From: Planctomycetota bacterium
GTDB lineage: Bacteria; Planctomycetota; PUPC01; JACPCR01
Reading direction: 5' to 3'
NCBI GenBank assembly: GCA_030740295.1
Contig: JASLXP010000556.1
Location: forward strand, 1 to 13,487
Length of the DNA: 13,487 nucleotides
Positions 7,396 through 13,411 of the stretch are shown here, in pieces (within the stretch, counting starts at the first letter, position 1; each line of letters begins with the position of its first letter). The notes beneath the pieces were generated by a model that worked only from the letters and a program-made list of their open reading frames with translations, was not told where the DNA came from and ran no database searches. A program made the translations under genes and the position numbers.

Positions 7396-8166
7396 ATGAA
7401 CATCACTGCATTAGCCATTCAAATGAGCAAGGCAGACATCGAAAGATTAGTAAAACAGAAGGAGCGGAACCTTAGAAGGGTCGCAAGCCTGCTGGCGAAA
7501 GGCGAACAGCTCAGGGCAGAAATCGTCGCTATCAATGAAGAGATCATCTCATTAGGTGGTGAGGTCGATTCTGGATCGGGACCATCGGTTTCGGCTAGAC
7601 CAGCCAAAAAGAAGAAGCGTAGAGGGAGGCCCCGAAAAGCTGCCGCCAAAGTATCCGCCAAGCCTGCAAAGAAGGTTAAGAAGAAGGCGAGTAAGAGCGG
7701 GAAACGAGCCGCTAAAGGCGGAACCTGGGAGGAACGAGTCACTGAAGCCCTGTCTTCTATGGGAGGAGAGGCACTTCAGAAGGATTTAGTCGTCAGATTC
7801 TTTGGGAATGAATTCACACCAGGGCAGTATGCGACGGTTGCTTCGGCAATTACTAATAGTAAGAACATTGAGAAGACGAAGGAAGCACACGGCGTCGTCG
7901 CAAGGTTGTCAGGAAATGCGACAACGAAAGGCACCCCAGCAAAGAAGAAGGCAGCCAAATCAAGGAAGCAGAAGACCAAGAAATCTGATGTTCCGCTTAA
8001 TGACGCAGCCTACGATTATCTGAAGGCCCACGGTGGCAGGGCAGCAATTGCTGAAGTCAGGGCCGCAGTTCTGGCGAAGGGGCAACACCACCTCGCTCTG
8101 ACCGGCAAACTTCGTCATGACGCCCGAATCAGCAGTGAAGACGGTGATTATGTAATTGTTGCCTGA
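7396..8166 (+). CDS. Histone H1/HMGA-like DNA-binding protein with an AT-hook
   Basis: This is a 256-residue protein. The frame opens at 7369, but ATG 7396 has a strong GGAAGGAG (7384-7391) just upstream and is chosen. Its parts in order are: an amphipathic helix or coiled coil (about 11-54), an acidic/Ser hinge, a basic block with the AT-hook core RRGRPRK (75-81), a Lys/Ala-rich tail like that of histone H1 (82-108), a small helical domain (about 109-171, starting TWEERVTEALSSMGG), a second Lys-rich linker (about 178-197), and a second helical domain (about 198-256, starting VPLNDAAYDYLKAHGG and ending in a beta-hairpin DGDYVIVA). Both helical domains look like small winged-helix folds. AT-hooks bind the minor groove of AT-rich DNA; Lys/Ala tails compact DNA without sequence specificity. 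A nucleoid-associated or regulatory role is therefore likely. The gene reads as less GC-rich than its neighbours and is unrelated to them, which may mean separate acquisition. I do not recognise a named family. Confidence 0.85.
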   Translation: MNITALAIQMSKADIERLVKQKERNLRRVASLLAKGEQLRAEIVAINEEIISLGGEVDSGSGPSVSARPAKKKKRRGRPRKAAAKVSAKPAKKVKKKASKSGKRAAKGGTWEERVTEALSSMGGEALQKDLVVRFFGNEFTPGQYATVASAITNSKNIEKTKEAHGVVARLSGNATTKGTPAKKKAAKSRKQKTKKSDVPLNDAAYDYLKAHGGRAAIAEVRAAVLAKGQHHLALTGKLRHDARISSEDGDYVIVA

Positions 8167-8234
8167 GGCTGAGTTTATTCTTGGCCGTGTGGTCCTTTAC
8201 AGGCGCGACTGAACCACAGCGATGGCCATTGAAT

Positions 8235-8256
8235 CTGTCTGCTCAAACCCAGACAG
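8235..8256. terminator. Hairpin between convergent genes, possible terminator
   Basis: CTGTCTG (8235-8241) and CAGACAG (8250-8256) form a perfect 7-base stem with an 8-base loop, 69 bases after the AT-hook gene and 57 bases beyond the end of the leftward methyltransferase operon. There is no T-run on either strand, so it would not be a classical intrinsic terminator. The rest of 8167-8312 shows nothing I can name. Confidence 0.25.
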
Positions 8257-8312
8257 CCGCTAGCATCTCAAAGTGGCTGATGAGAAGACTGGCACATAGG
8301 CCCCGGGCTTTC

Positions 8313-9164
8313 CTATTCGCCAGGTGAGCTGCCCGTCTTCTTACTCAGGACCGAGAAGTATGCTGCAAAAGCGCGCTGATGTTGCCACGTACCGGGCTCC
8401 GGAAAGGCGGCAAAGAGCTCGTGCCACTGAGGGTCCCACACTTTGCGGATCTGAAACCCCGTATCGATCAGTCCGTTGAAGATGTCGCGAAACAGGTGTC
8501 TGTGCTCGCCGCCGGGCTCTCCTTTCGACATGGTCTCACGCCCATCGCTGCCCACTCTGATCGGCCCGCCAGCATATGGCTCCGCAATCCTGTATCCCGT
8601 GCCATCCCATCCATTGTCCGGCCCGTCGAAGCTCATCGGATAGGTGGCTGGATTGCAGTGAGCGGCCGCATAAAGTCCACCCGTCCGCAGTACACGCAAG
8701 ACTTCGCCGTACACTTGTCTGAGATCGGGCACGAAGGTGAGAGAGATGCCTTGTAGGACGTGGTCGAAGGATTGGTCTTCAAACGCGGAAAGATCGCGCA
8801 TGTCGCCCTGGATTGTCCTGACCTCGTACCCGTAGTGGTCGGCCGCACACCTGTCCGCCTCGAGTTGGCCGGCGCACAGATCAATGACCGTGACGCGCGC
8901 CCCCAACAGCCCCAGCTCTGCCGATTGCCTGCCGCCGCCCGAAGCCAGGCACAGGACGTCCTTGTCGCGAGCTTTCTTGAGCAGTACACCCTCCGGTGCA
9001 TCCTCGAACTCCATGCAGGGCCAAGAAGACGAACGCCCCGCGGCATAGTCCCAATAGGCATCGGCGTTGAGGTCGAGAAAGGGAACGGTGTTGCGGTCGC
9101 CCTCTGTCACGTTGCTGTCCCAATAAGCCTGGTTCTTGCGCGCAATTTCGTCGATATATCTCAT
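8313..9164 (-). CDS. Class I SAM-dependent methyltransferase (paralogue 1)
   Basis: This is a 283-residue protein. A TTG at 9179 is possible, but ATG 9164 is preferred because MRYIDEIARKNQAYWD aligns end to end with the N-terminus of the paralogue at 10137-10928. SAM-binding motif I is VLCLASGGGRQSA (70-82), in place of the common DxGxGxG. The acidic residue after strand two is D95 in VTVIDLCAGQLEADR. QGDMRDL (119-125) is the next SAM-contacting loop. VLRVLRTGGLY (155-165) precedes strand five. The CLASGGG form defines a known group of stand-alone methyltransferases seen in many bacteria; substrates are generally unassigned. The C-terminal part (about 185-270) has HLFRDIFNGLIDTGFQIRKVWDPQWHE, typical of that group. 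It is the last gene of the operon, 61 bases after the previous stop, and is cytoplasmic. A small-molecule substrate is likelier than protein or RNA, because no extra binding domain is present. Confidence 0.88.
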   Translation of the reverse strand: MRYIDEIARKNQAYWDSNVTEGDRNTVPFLDLNADAYWDYAAGRSSSWPCMEFEDAPEGVLLKKARDKDVLCLASGGGRQSAELGLLGARVTVIDLCAGQLEADRCAADHYGYEVRTIQGDMRDLSAFEDQSFDHVLQGISLTFVPDLRQVYGEVLRVLRTGGLYAAAHCNPATYPMSFDGPDNGWDGTGYRIAEPYAGGPIRVGSDGRETMSKGEPGGEHRHLFRDIFNGLIDTGFQIRKVWDPQWHELFAAFPEPGTWQHQRAFAAYFSVLSKKTGSSPGE

Positions 9165-9225
9165 GGGCCATGTGTCCAAGGTTGCTCTTCAGCGGACCGG
9201 CCTCTCCCGCATCCGCTGAGTTAGC

Positions 9226-10077
9226 TTATTGTGCCTGCTCTTTCTCTGCTCTCAAAACCATCACGTCCCCGGAGCTTTCGTCCTCTCCAGTCAGAGACGG
9301 GTGTTGCGTTACGGTAGTGAACCCACAGGCATTCAGCAGGCTGCAGAACTCTTCGTCCGTATATGCTTGAGAGCTTGAAGCGTAGGCCGTGACCGAAGAG
9401 GAGGCCGGGTCGAGGATGAAGTATCGGGTCGTCGCGGCGCGCCGGGTCTCATCCCAGAAGCTCTCTTCTAGACAGATGTGTGGTGACTTACAGAACAGGC
9501 CTGAAGGGGATGCCCCCCACTTTGACGCCGCATTCCCCTGTCTGCGGATCACGTCAAAGGGATGAACTTCGAGGACAAGTTGGCCGTAGTCACACAGAGC
9601 TCCCGCGGCTTTCTTCACGAGAGCCTTTGCGTCTGCGGGAGAGAAGACATTGAACTCTCCCCAGATCATCACGACCAGGTCAGATTTCGTCCCAGGCTCC
9701 GCAGTTCGGATGTCTTCGAGCATGTATCGGATCTTGAGTTGTGCCCGGCCGGCCGATTCCTTCGCGTAGGCGATGGACGCGGGAGAGTAGTCGATCCCGA
9801 CGCAGTCGTGCCCGAGAGAGGCCAGGCGCTGGAGGTAGAGCCCCGGACCGCAGCAGAGATCCAGGATACGAGATGGCTGGCCCGACAGAACGACCTCATG
9901 AAGCCACCGGACGTGACTGTCGATGATCTCGGAACGGCGACTGGCCGCGTCATGAGACTGTGACAGATGTTCCCTGAGCATTCTTTCGCTGAAACCGGGA
10001 TCGTGCCAGGGAATCTTCTCGCCCTCTCGCCACGGTTCCGGCGGGCACTCACGGCCGATAATGTCTTGGAGATTCAT
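9226..10077 (-). CDS. Class I SAM-dependent methyltransferase, different type
   Basis: This is a 283-residue protein. Motif I is the canonical ILDLCCGPG (71-79), followed by GIDYSP (94-99) with acidic D96, then MLEDIR (119-124). It is a class I Rossmann methyltransferase but clearly not of the CLASGGG group of its two flanking genes. An N-terminal helical extension (1-65) contains PWHDPGFSERMLREHLSQSHD, a recognisable lead-in for a set of Methyltransf_25-like proteins. WGEFNVFSP (139-147) and LEVHPFDVIRR (169-179) lie where the catalytic face would be. The C-terminal region (about 185-275) is a beta-rich lid. The start has GGGAG about 9 bases upstream. It is placed 59 bases after the preceding gene in the same operon. 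The substrate is unknown; the family acts mostly on small metabolites. Confidence 0.87.
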   Translation of the reverse strand: MNLQDIIGRECPPEPWREGEKIPWHDPGFSERMLREHLSQSHDAASRRSEIIDSHVRWLHEVVLSGQPSRILDLCCGPGLYLQRLASLGHDCVGIDYSPASIAYAKESAGRAQLKIRYMLEDIRTAEPGTKSDLVVMIWGEFNVFSPADAKALVKKAAGALCDYGQLVLEVHPFDVIRRQGNAASKWGASPSGLFCKSPHICLEESFWDETRRAATTRYFILDPASSSVTAYASSSQAYTDEEFCSLLNACGFTTVTQHPSLTGEDESSGDVMVLRAEKEQAQ

Positions 10078-10136
10078 GTTCCTTGTCTCCCGGCACTGAG
10101 TCCTGAGGAACCGCCCCTCTGAACAGCAGCAAGAGT

Positions 10137-10928
10137 CTACTCCTTCCTGGCGATGATGGTGTACCCTCCCCCGATGAACGCGGCCCAGTGTCGATAGCTC
10201 CCTGGCTCAGCTTCTGGGGCCGGCAGCTTGTCGTGCGGCGCCGCGAAGACTCGCTGAATTGAGAACCCCGTATCCAGCAGGCCATTGAAAACCTCGTCGA
10301 GGTAACTTCGGAATTCCATCGCGCCGTCCGGTCTGAACCGGTCCCTCTGGGCGTACGGCTTGGTGATGCGATAGCCCACGCCGTCCCAGTCCGTATGGTC
10401 AACGAATTCCGTGTAGGGGTTCATGAAGTCAGCCCGGTAGATTCCTCCGGCCCGCAGCACTCTCGCAACGCCCACGAAGACTTCATGGACGTCCGGGATG
10501 TAACAGGACCCCGTTCCATACACCACATCGAAGGATTCGTCAGCCAGGTCCGTAAGGTCACGCATGTCGCCCTGGATGGCGATCACCTCATAACCGTAAT
10601 GCGCCGCTGCCTTCCGGTCACCCTCGAGCTGCCCTTCGCATATGTCAAGCACAGTCACGCGGGCGCCAAGAAGCGAGAACAGCGCAGATTGCTGGCCGCC
10701 TCCCGCCGCAAGGCAGAGGACATCTCTTCCCCTGGCTGTCGCCATTGCCGCTCGTTTGTCAGGATCGCAGCAGGGATCGGGCAGGCTTGTCGTTTCACCA
10801 TCTCTGTAAGCACGGAAGGCCTCAACGTCGAGGTCCAGGTACGGGATCGTGCACCCCGCACCCTCCTTGACTACTTCTTCCCAACGCGCCTTGTTGACTG
10901 AGGCTATCTTGTCAGGCTTCATCTTCAT
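10137..10928 (-). CDS. Class I SAM-dependent methyltransferase (paralogue 2)
   Basis: This is a 263-residue protein. Possible starts are GTG 10955, ATG 10928 and ATG 10922; 10928 is taken because it aligns with the paralogue's N-terminus, though no strong Shine-Dalgarno separates them. Motif I is VLCLAAGGGQQSA (70-82), the acidic residue is D95 in VLDICEGQLEGDR, and the next loop is QGDMRDL (119-125). It aligns without gaps with the protein at 8313-9164 through about residue 138, and by eye about 60% of the roughly 95 core residues are identical. The C-terminal parts differ more: this one lacks about 20 residues, and YLDEVFNGLLDTGFSIQRVF corresponds to the paralogue's DIFNGLIDTGF segment. The pair probably arose by duplication and then diverged in substrate. 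It lies 36 bases downstream of the GNAT gene. Confidence 0.88.
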   Translation of the reverse strand: MKMKPDKIASVNKARWEEVVKEGAGCTIPYLDLDVEAFRAYRDGETTSLPDPCCDPDKRAAMATARGRDVLCLAAGGGQQSALFSLLGARVTVLDICEGQLEGDRKAAAHYGYEVIAIQGDMRDLTDLADESFDVVYGTGSCYIPDVHEVFVGVARVLRAGGIYRADFMNPYTEFVDHTDWDGVGYRITKPYAQRDRFRPDGAMEFRSYLDEVFNGLLDTGFSIQRVFAAPHDKLPAPEAEPGSYRHWAAFIGGGYTIIARKE

Positions 10929-10964
10929 ATCGGACCGTAAAATGCAACAGAGCACTCTGCGCGG

Positions 10965-11729
10965 CTATTGCTTCTCGCCCGGGTCTGCTGGCTGGGAATT
11001 CTCCAGGTCGAGCACCATCAATCGTTCGAGAATTTCGTTGACCGGTCGAGTCCTGAGCGCATCCTTGATCTCCGATGCGATTGGCTCATGGACTTCTCCT
11101 TTGGCCCAGCCCGGGAGTTGGCTGGTTTCTGCCAGGGGGACAGGATAGTCACGGAAACCAAGTTTCGCATAGGTCGTCCAGGGCAGATGGCCGTACCACG
11201 ATGTGAAATGCGGAACACCATGGGGAGAGCCCGGTGCGACGACTGCCACATGGCCGTGCTCCTGAGCCCATCGGATAGACTCCTTACACAGGGCAGTGCC
11301 AATGCCGCGGCCGAGATATCGCGCTTTGTTCTCCTCCGGATCGTCCAGCGTACGTCCGACGTGGAAGCAAGCGTGGCACCACACGGGACCCGACAGCCCA
11401 AGCTCTGACTTGCTCGGTCCCCACTGCCCCCAGCCTTCGAACACCCGATCTGAGTCCGTCCACCAGTTCGCTCCCATTGGGCCGTCAGTGCCCACCCACC
11501 ACTCCTTTCCGTCAGGAGCGGTGACCTGGTAGCAGTGAAGCTGAGCCACGCACTTGTCGCCCTCCCACGCTGCCATGCCGATAGTGCCCTGGTTCACGAA
11601 GAGTCGATCCAGAGTCTCGCGTTCAGGCCAGCACCGAAGGACAATGCGATCCAGTTCCGCCGGCTTGATCGCTCGAACAGAAATCGGCGTTCCGTCTGCG
11701 AGCGACACAGGTGTCTCGTTGTCCTTCAT
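10965..11729 (-). CDS. GNAT-family N-acetyltransferase
   Basis: This is a 254-residue protein. ATG 11729 is chosen over an upstream start at 11768 because AGGAAGGA lies about 10 bases before it. The acetyl-CoA pyrophosphate-binding loop is RYLGRGIGTAL (137-147; R/Q-x-x-G-x-G/A), preceded by strand four VWCHACFHVGRT (116-127) and followed by the family's closing YAKLGF (187-192). The N-terminal half (about 1-110) is a larger substrate domain than in minimal GNATs, with a Trp/Gly-rich WWVGTDGPMGANWW (77-90) likely lining the pocket. A helical tail (about 212-240) follows. GNATs transfer acetyl to amines or similar acceptors, so here the target may be a small molecule also handled by the three methyltransferases downstream. 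It is the first gene of the operon. No clear promoter was found upstream; a hexamer repeat sits there. Confidence 0.85.
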   Translation of the reverse strand: MKDNETPVSLADGTPISVRAIKPAELDRIVLRCWPERETLDRLFVNQGTIGMAAWEGDKCVAQLHCYQVTAPDGKEWWVGTDGPMGANWWTDSDRVFEGWGQWGPSKSELGLSGPVWCHACFHVGRTLDDPEENKARYLGRGIGTALCKESIRWAQEHGHVAVVAPGSPHGVPHFTSWYGHLPWTTYAKLGFRDYPVPLAETSQLPGWAKGEVHEPIASEIKDALRTRPVNEILERLMVLDLENSQPADPGEKQ

Positions 11730-11780
11730 GGGGCAACCGTCCTTCCTAACGCGGCCTGACGGCCGCAACCCAATCGTCTC

Positions 11781-11816
11781 TTCTCTTAATCGTTATCGTA
11801 ATCGTTCTCTTACTCG
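11781..11816. repeat. Degenerate hexamer tandem repeat upstream of the GNAT operon
   Basis: Six consecutive hexamers read TTCTCT, TAATCG, TTATCG, TAATCG, TTCTCT, TACTCG. They lie 52 bases upstream of the GNAT start, where the operon promoter should be. They could form direct regulator half-sites or be a simple-sequence remnant. On the minus strand the run contains GATAAC and TACGAT, which weakly resemble -10 boxes. Confidence 0.55.
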
Positions 11817-11949
11817 AATTCTGGCCTTATCGCTCTTCCTGTCGTAGGTCATGTTTTTTGGGACGTGTACCACGTCTCATGGACAACTGGACTGAGCGCA
11901 GGCCTAGACAGATGGCTGTTGACGCCGACCTGAGCGCCGGGCCTAGTAT

Positions 11950-12170
11950 GGCTTCAATCTTAATTTGGTGCATTGGATGTCCAAGCCGCGAACACCACTT
12001 TGGAGTGCGGTGACTTGTCACCGCTTTCATTTTCTGATGCCTCTGAAGGAAAAAAGGACTCGCAGTCATTGCCTCTACTGACCATCCTCGAAAAATGAAA
12101 GCTGCGACAAGTCGCAGCACTCCAAAGTAATCTGTCCGGATTCTGATGCACAAAATTATGATTGAAGGCC
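11950..12170. repeat. Repeat family B, extended copy 1 (MITE-like double hairpin)
   Basis: This 221-base element is bounded by imperfect terminal inverted repeats: GGCTTCAATCTTAATTTGGT (from 11950) against the complement of the stretch ending GATTGAAGGCC (12160-12170). Inside is a perfect 12-base inverted pair, ACTTTGGAGTGC (11997-12008) and GCACTCCAAAGT (12117-12128). Each inner arm overlaps its own hairpin: GCGGTGAC-TT-GTCACCGC (12007-12024) and GCTGCGAC-AA-GTCGCAGC (12101-12118). Both stems are perfect although they differ in sequence. No transposase frame lies inside. It looks like a non-autonomous mobile element or a structured regulatory repeat. Minus-strand reading frames across it are not genes. 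Confidence 0.8.
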
Positions 12171-12227
12171 TGCTAGCCAGTCGTGTTTAAGAAGAGCAAG
12201 GTCTCTCATTTCCCGACCCCTGTTCCA

Positions 12228-12453
12228 TGTGCCACGTGGTTGCTTGCCAACCCGTGTTTTCACGTGCTGGGATTTCCGTCTAAAGAAAAGATAGGCTTGC
12301 TTCCTTTACCACTCACAGGGTGTCAAGAGCATCTACAGGCCGGTAATAACCCCGCAAACAGATGGGGAGCTGTTCTTTGAATGAAGTTCTTCTTTCCTAG
12401 GAAATTCAGTCCGGCCTCGGAAGACACGGGTTGGCAAGCAACCACGTGGCACA
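12228..12453. repeat. Perfect 30-base inverted repeat pair
   Basis: The 30 bases at 12228-12257 (starting TGTGCCACGTGG, ending CAACCCGTGT) are the exact reverse complement of 12424-12453, separated by 166 bases. The right copy belongs to the 90-base tandem unit at 12411-12500; the left copy is an isolated inverted piece of it. The next unit at 12514-12543 is a third copy with three substitutions. The sequence between the arms includes the decayed first tandem unit and otherwise nothing recognisable. Confidence 0.85.
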
Positions 12454-12590
12454 CGGGGAGTTGTTCTTTGAATGGAGTTCTTCTCTGTTGGGGATTCTGT
12501 CCGGCCTCGGAAGACACGGGTTGGCTAGCAACCACGTGGCATATGGGGAGTTGTTCTTTAAATGGAGTTCTTCTTTGTTGGAGATTCTGT
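12321..12590. repeat. Tandem repeat, 90-base unit, about three copies
   Basis: Units at 12411-12500 and 12501-12590 match at 84 of 90 positions by eye. A decayed unit precedes them: its last 47 bases (from 12364) still match well, while 12321-12363 is barely recognisable. Each unit contains the palindrome CCACGTGG and the stem GGTTG...CAACC. The 90-base period keeps one reading frame open by arithmetic (90 is a multiple of 3), but most substitutions would change the amino acid, so coding is unlikely. The array abuts extended family B copy 2 at 12594. Confidence 0.8.
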
Positions 12591-12593
12591 CCA

Positions 12594-12865
12594 GGCCTTC
12601 AATTCTCTTTTGTGCTTAGACGTTCGAGTCGCTGTCACCGCTTTCATTTTCTGATGCCTCTGAAGGAAGAAAGAACTCGCAGTCAGTTGGAGACGCTCCT
12701 GGCCCCTGAAGGCATTCATGCTCACGCAGCACGGGGTGGTGGTCTGCACGCGTCAGCCTGACGATTGTCTCTACTGACCATCCTGGAAAAGTGAAAGCTG
12801 CTGCAAGTCGCAGCACTCCAAAGTAATCTGCCCGGATTCTGATGCACAAAATTAAGATTGAAGGT
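12594..12865. repeat. Repeat family B, extended copy 2 (partly decayed)
   Basis: This copy is bounded by GGCCTTCAATTCTCTTTTGTGC (12594-12615, read as an imperfect inverted repeat) and GCACAAAATTAAGATTGAAGG (12844-12864). It shares with copy 1 the stretch CACCGCTTTCATTTTCTGAT and what follows up to about 12684. It then carries about 80 extra bases absent from copy 1, and rejoins it at CTCTACTGACCATCCT (12769 on) through the right end. The left hairpin has lost its upstream arm (GAGTCGCTGTCACCGC). The right one, GCTGCTGC-AA-GTCGCAGC, has two unpaired positions. This looks like a decaying copy. Confidence 0.75.
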
Positions 12866-12920
12866 CGACACCGCAGTCATGCAGAAGCGCGCGGCCTACT
12901 ATTTAGCGGCCGGGACCCAA

Positions 12921-12978
12921 CCAGGGCACGCCAGCGTCCCGCTGGCTCTGGAGCCGGCGAGACGCCGGCGTGCCCAGG
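12921..12978. repeat. Repeat family C, GC-rich double hairpin
   Basis: This is a 58-base nearly perfect inverted repeat. Within it are two local hairpins: GCCAGCG-TCC-CGCTGGC (12930-12946) and GCCGGCG-AGA-CGCCGGC (12953-12969), joined by TCTGGA and flanked by GGGCAC (12924-12929) and GTGCCC (12970-12975). The two stems differ at one base pair (A-T against G-C), compensated within each stem. The layout parallels family B. There is no T-run, so a standard terminator is unlikely. Confidence 0.8.
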
Positions 12979-13257
12979 AAAGTACCGTGAGATTGAGCCT
13001 ACTGAGTTGAGCTATGATGGTTTATCAATCTTCCACCAGAACTGAGTTCCATGAAGCATGACACGCGTGGCCAGGTGAACGTGACACGCGACACTTCTGG
13101 CTGTTTGACAGATCCGATTAAGAGAACGAGTAAGGGCCCGGAGGCAGTAAACAACCCAATAAAATTTCTCCCCGCGTCGCGCGCAGAAGTTACATCTAAA
13201 GACTCTAGGATTTTTCCGGGACTGCGCTGAGAAAAATTGTCCCTACGGGCAGCGCTG
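12979..13257. other. Intergenic stretch without recognisable features
   Basis: I find no believable gene, RNA gene or strong repeat in this stretch. Reading frames are short, lack ribosome-binding sites and run into neighbouring repeats. It could contain decayed gene or repeat remnants. The interval 13346-13411, after the next repeat, is likewise blank. Confidence 0.5.
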
Positions 13258-13345
13258 ATTTTGGAGTGCGATGACTTGTCATCGCTTTCACTTTCTGAGG
13301 CTTTCAAGAGAGTGAAAGCGCCGACAAGTCGGCGCACTCCAAAGT
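13258..13345. repeat. Repeat family B, compact copy 3
   Basis: This 88-base copy keeps only the core. The arm ATTTTGGAGTGC (13258-13269) pairs, with one mismatch, with GCACTCCAAAGT (13334-13345). The hairpins are GCGATGAC-TT-GTCATCGC (13268-13285) and GCGCCGAC-AA-GTCGGCGC (13318-13335), both perfect. The adjoining TTTCACTTTCTGAGGC matches the corresponding TTTCATTTTCTGATGC of copies 1 and 2. The outer terminal inverted repeats of the extended copies are absent, so the core can exist on its own. Confidence 0.85.
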
Positions 13346-13411
13346 ACGCTCTCCGAGAATCGAAGAACTTTTGTAACTATTCAGGAGTAAATCCGGTGAC
13401 TGGAAGCCGGA

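Noticed and set aside
11862..11876. Small hairpin GACGTG-TAC-CACGTC next to a T6 run
   Set aside because: The T-run precedes the hairpin on the plus strand and becomes an A-run on the minus strand, so it is on the wrong side for termination in either direction.
12321..12590. CRISPR-like array
   Set aside because: The repetition is continuous tandem repetition with no unique spacers, the unit is far too long, and no cas gene is nearby.
12381..12761. Plus-strand 126-codon frame with a 30-residue repeat over the tandem array
   Set aside because: The frame stays open only because 90 is a multiple of three. Substitutions between units are mostly non-synonymous, and the frame runs on into the family B repeat.
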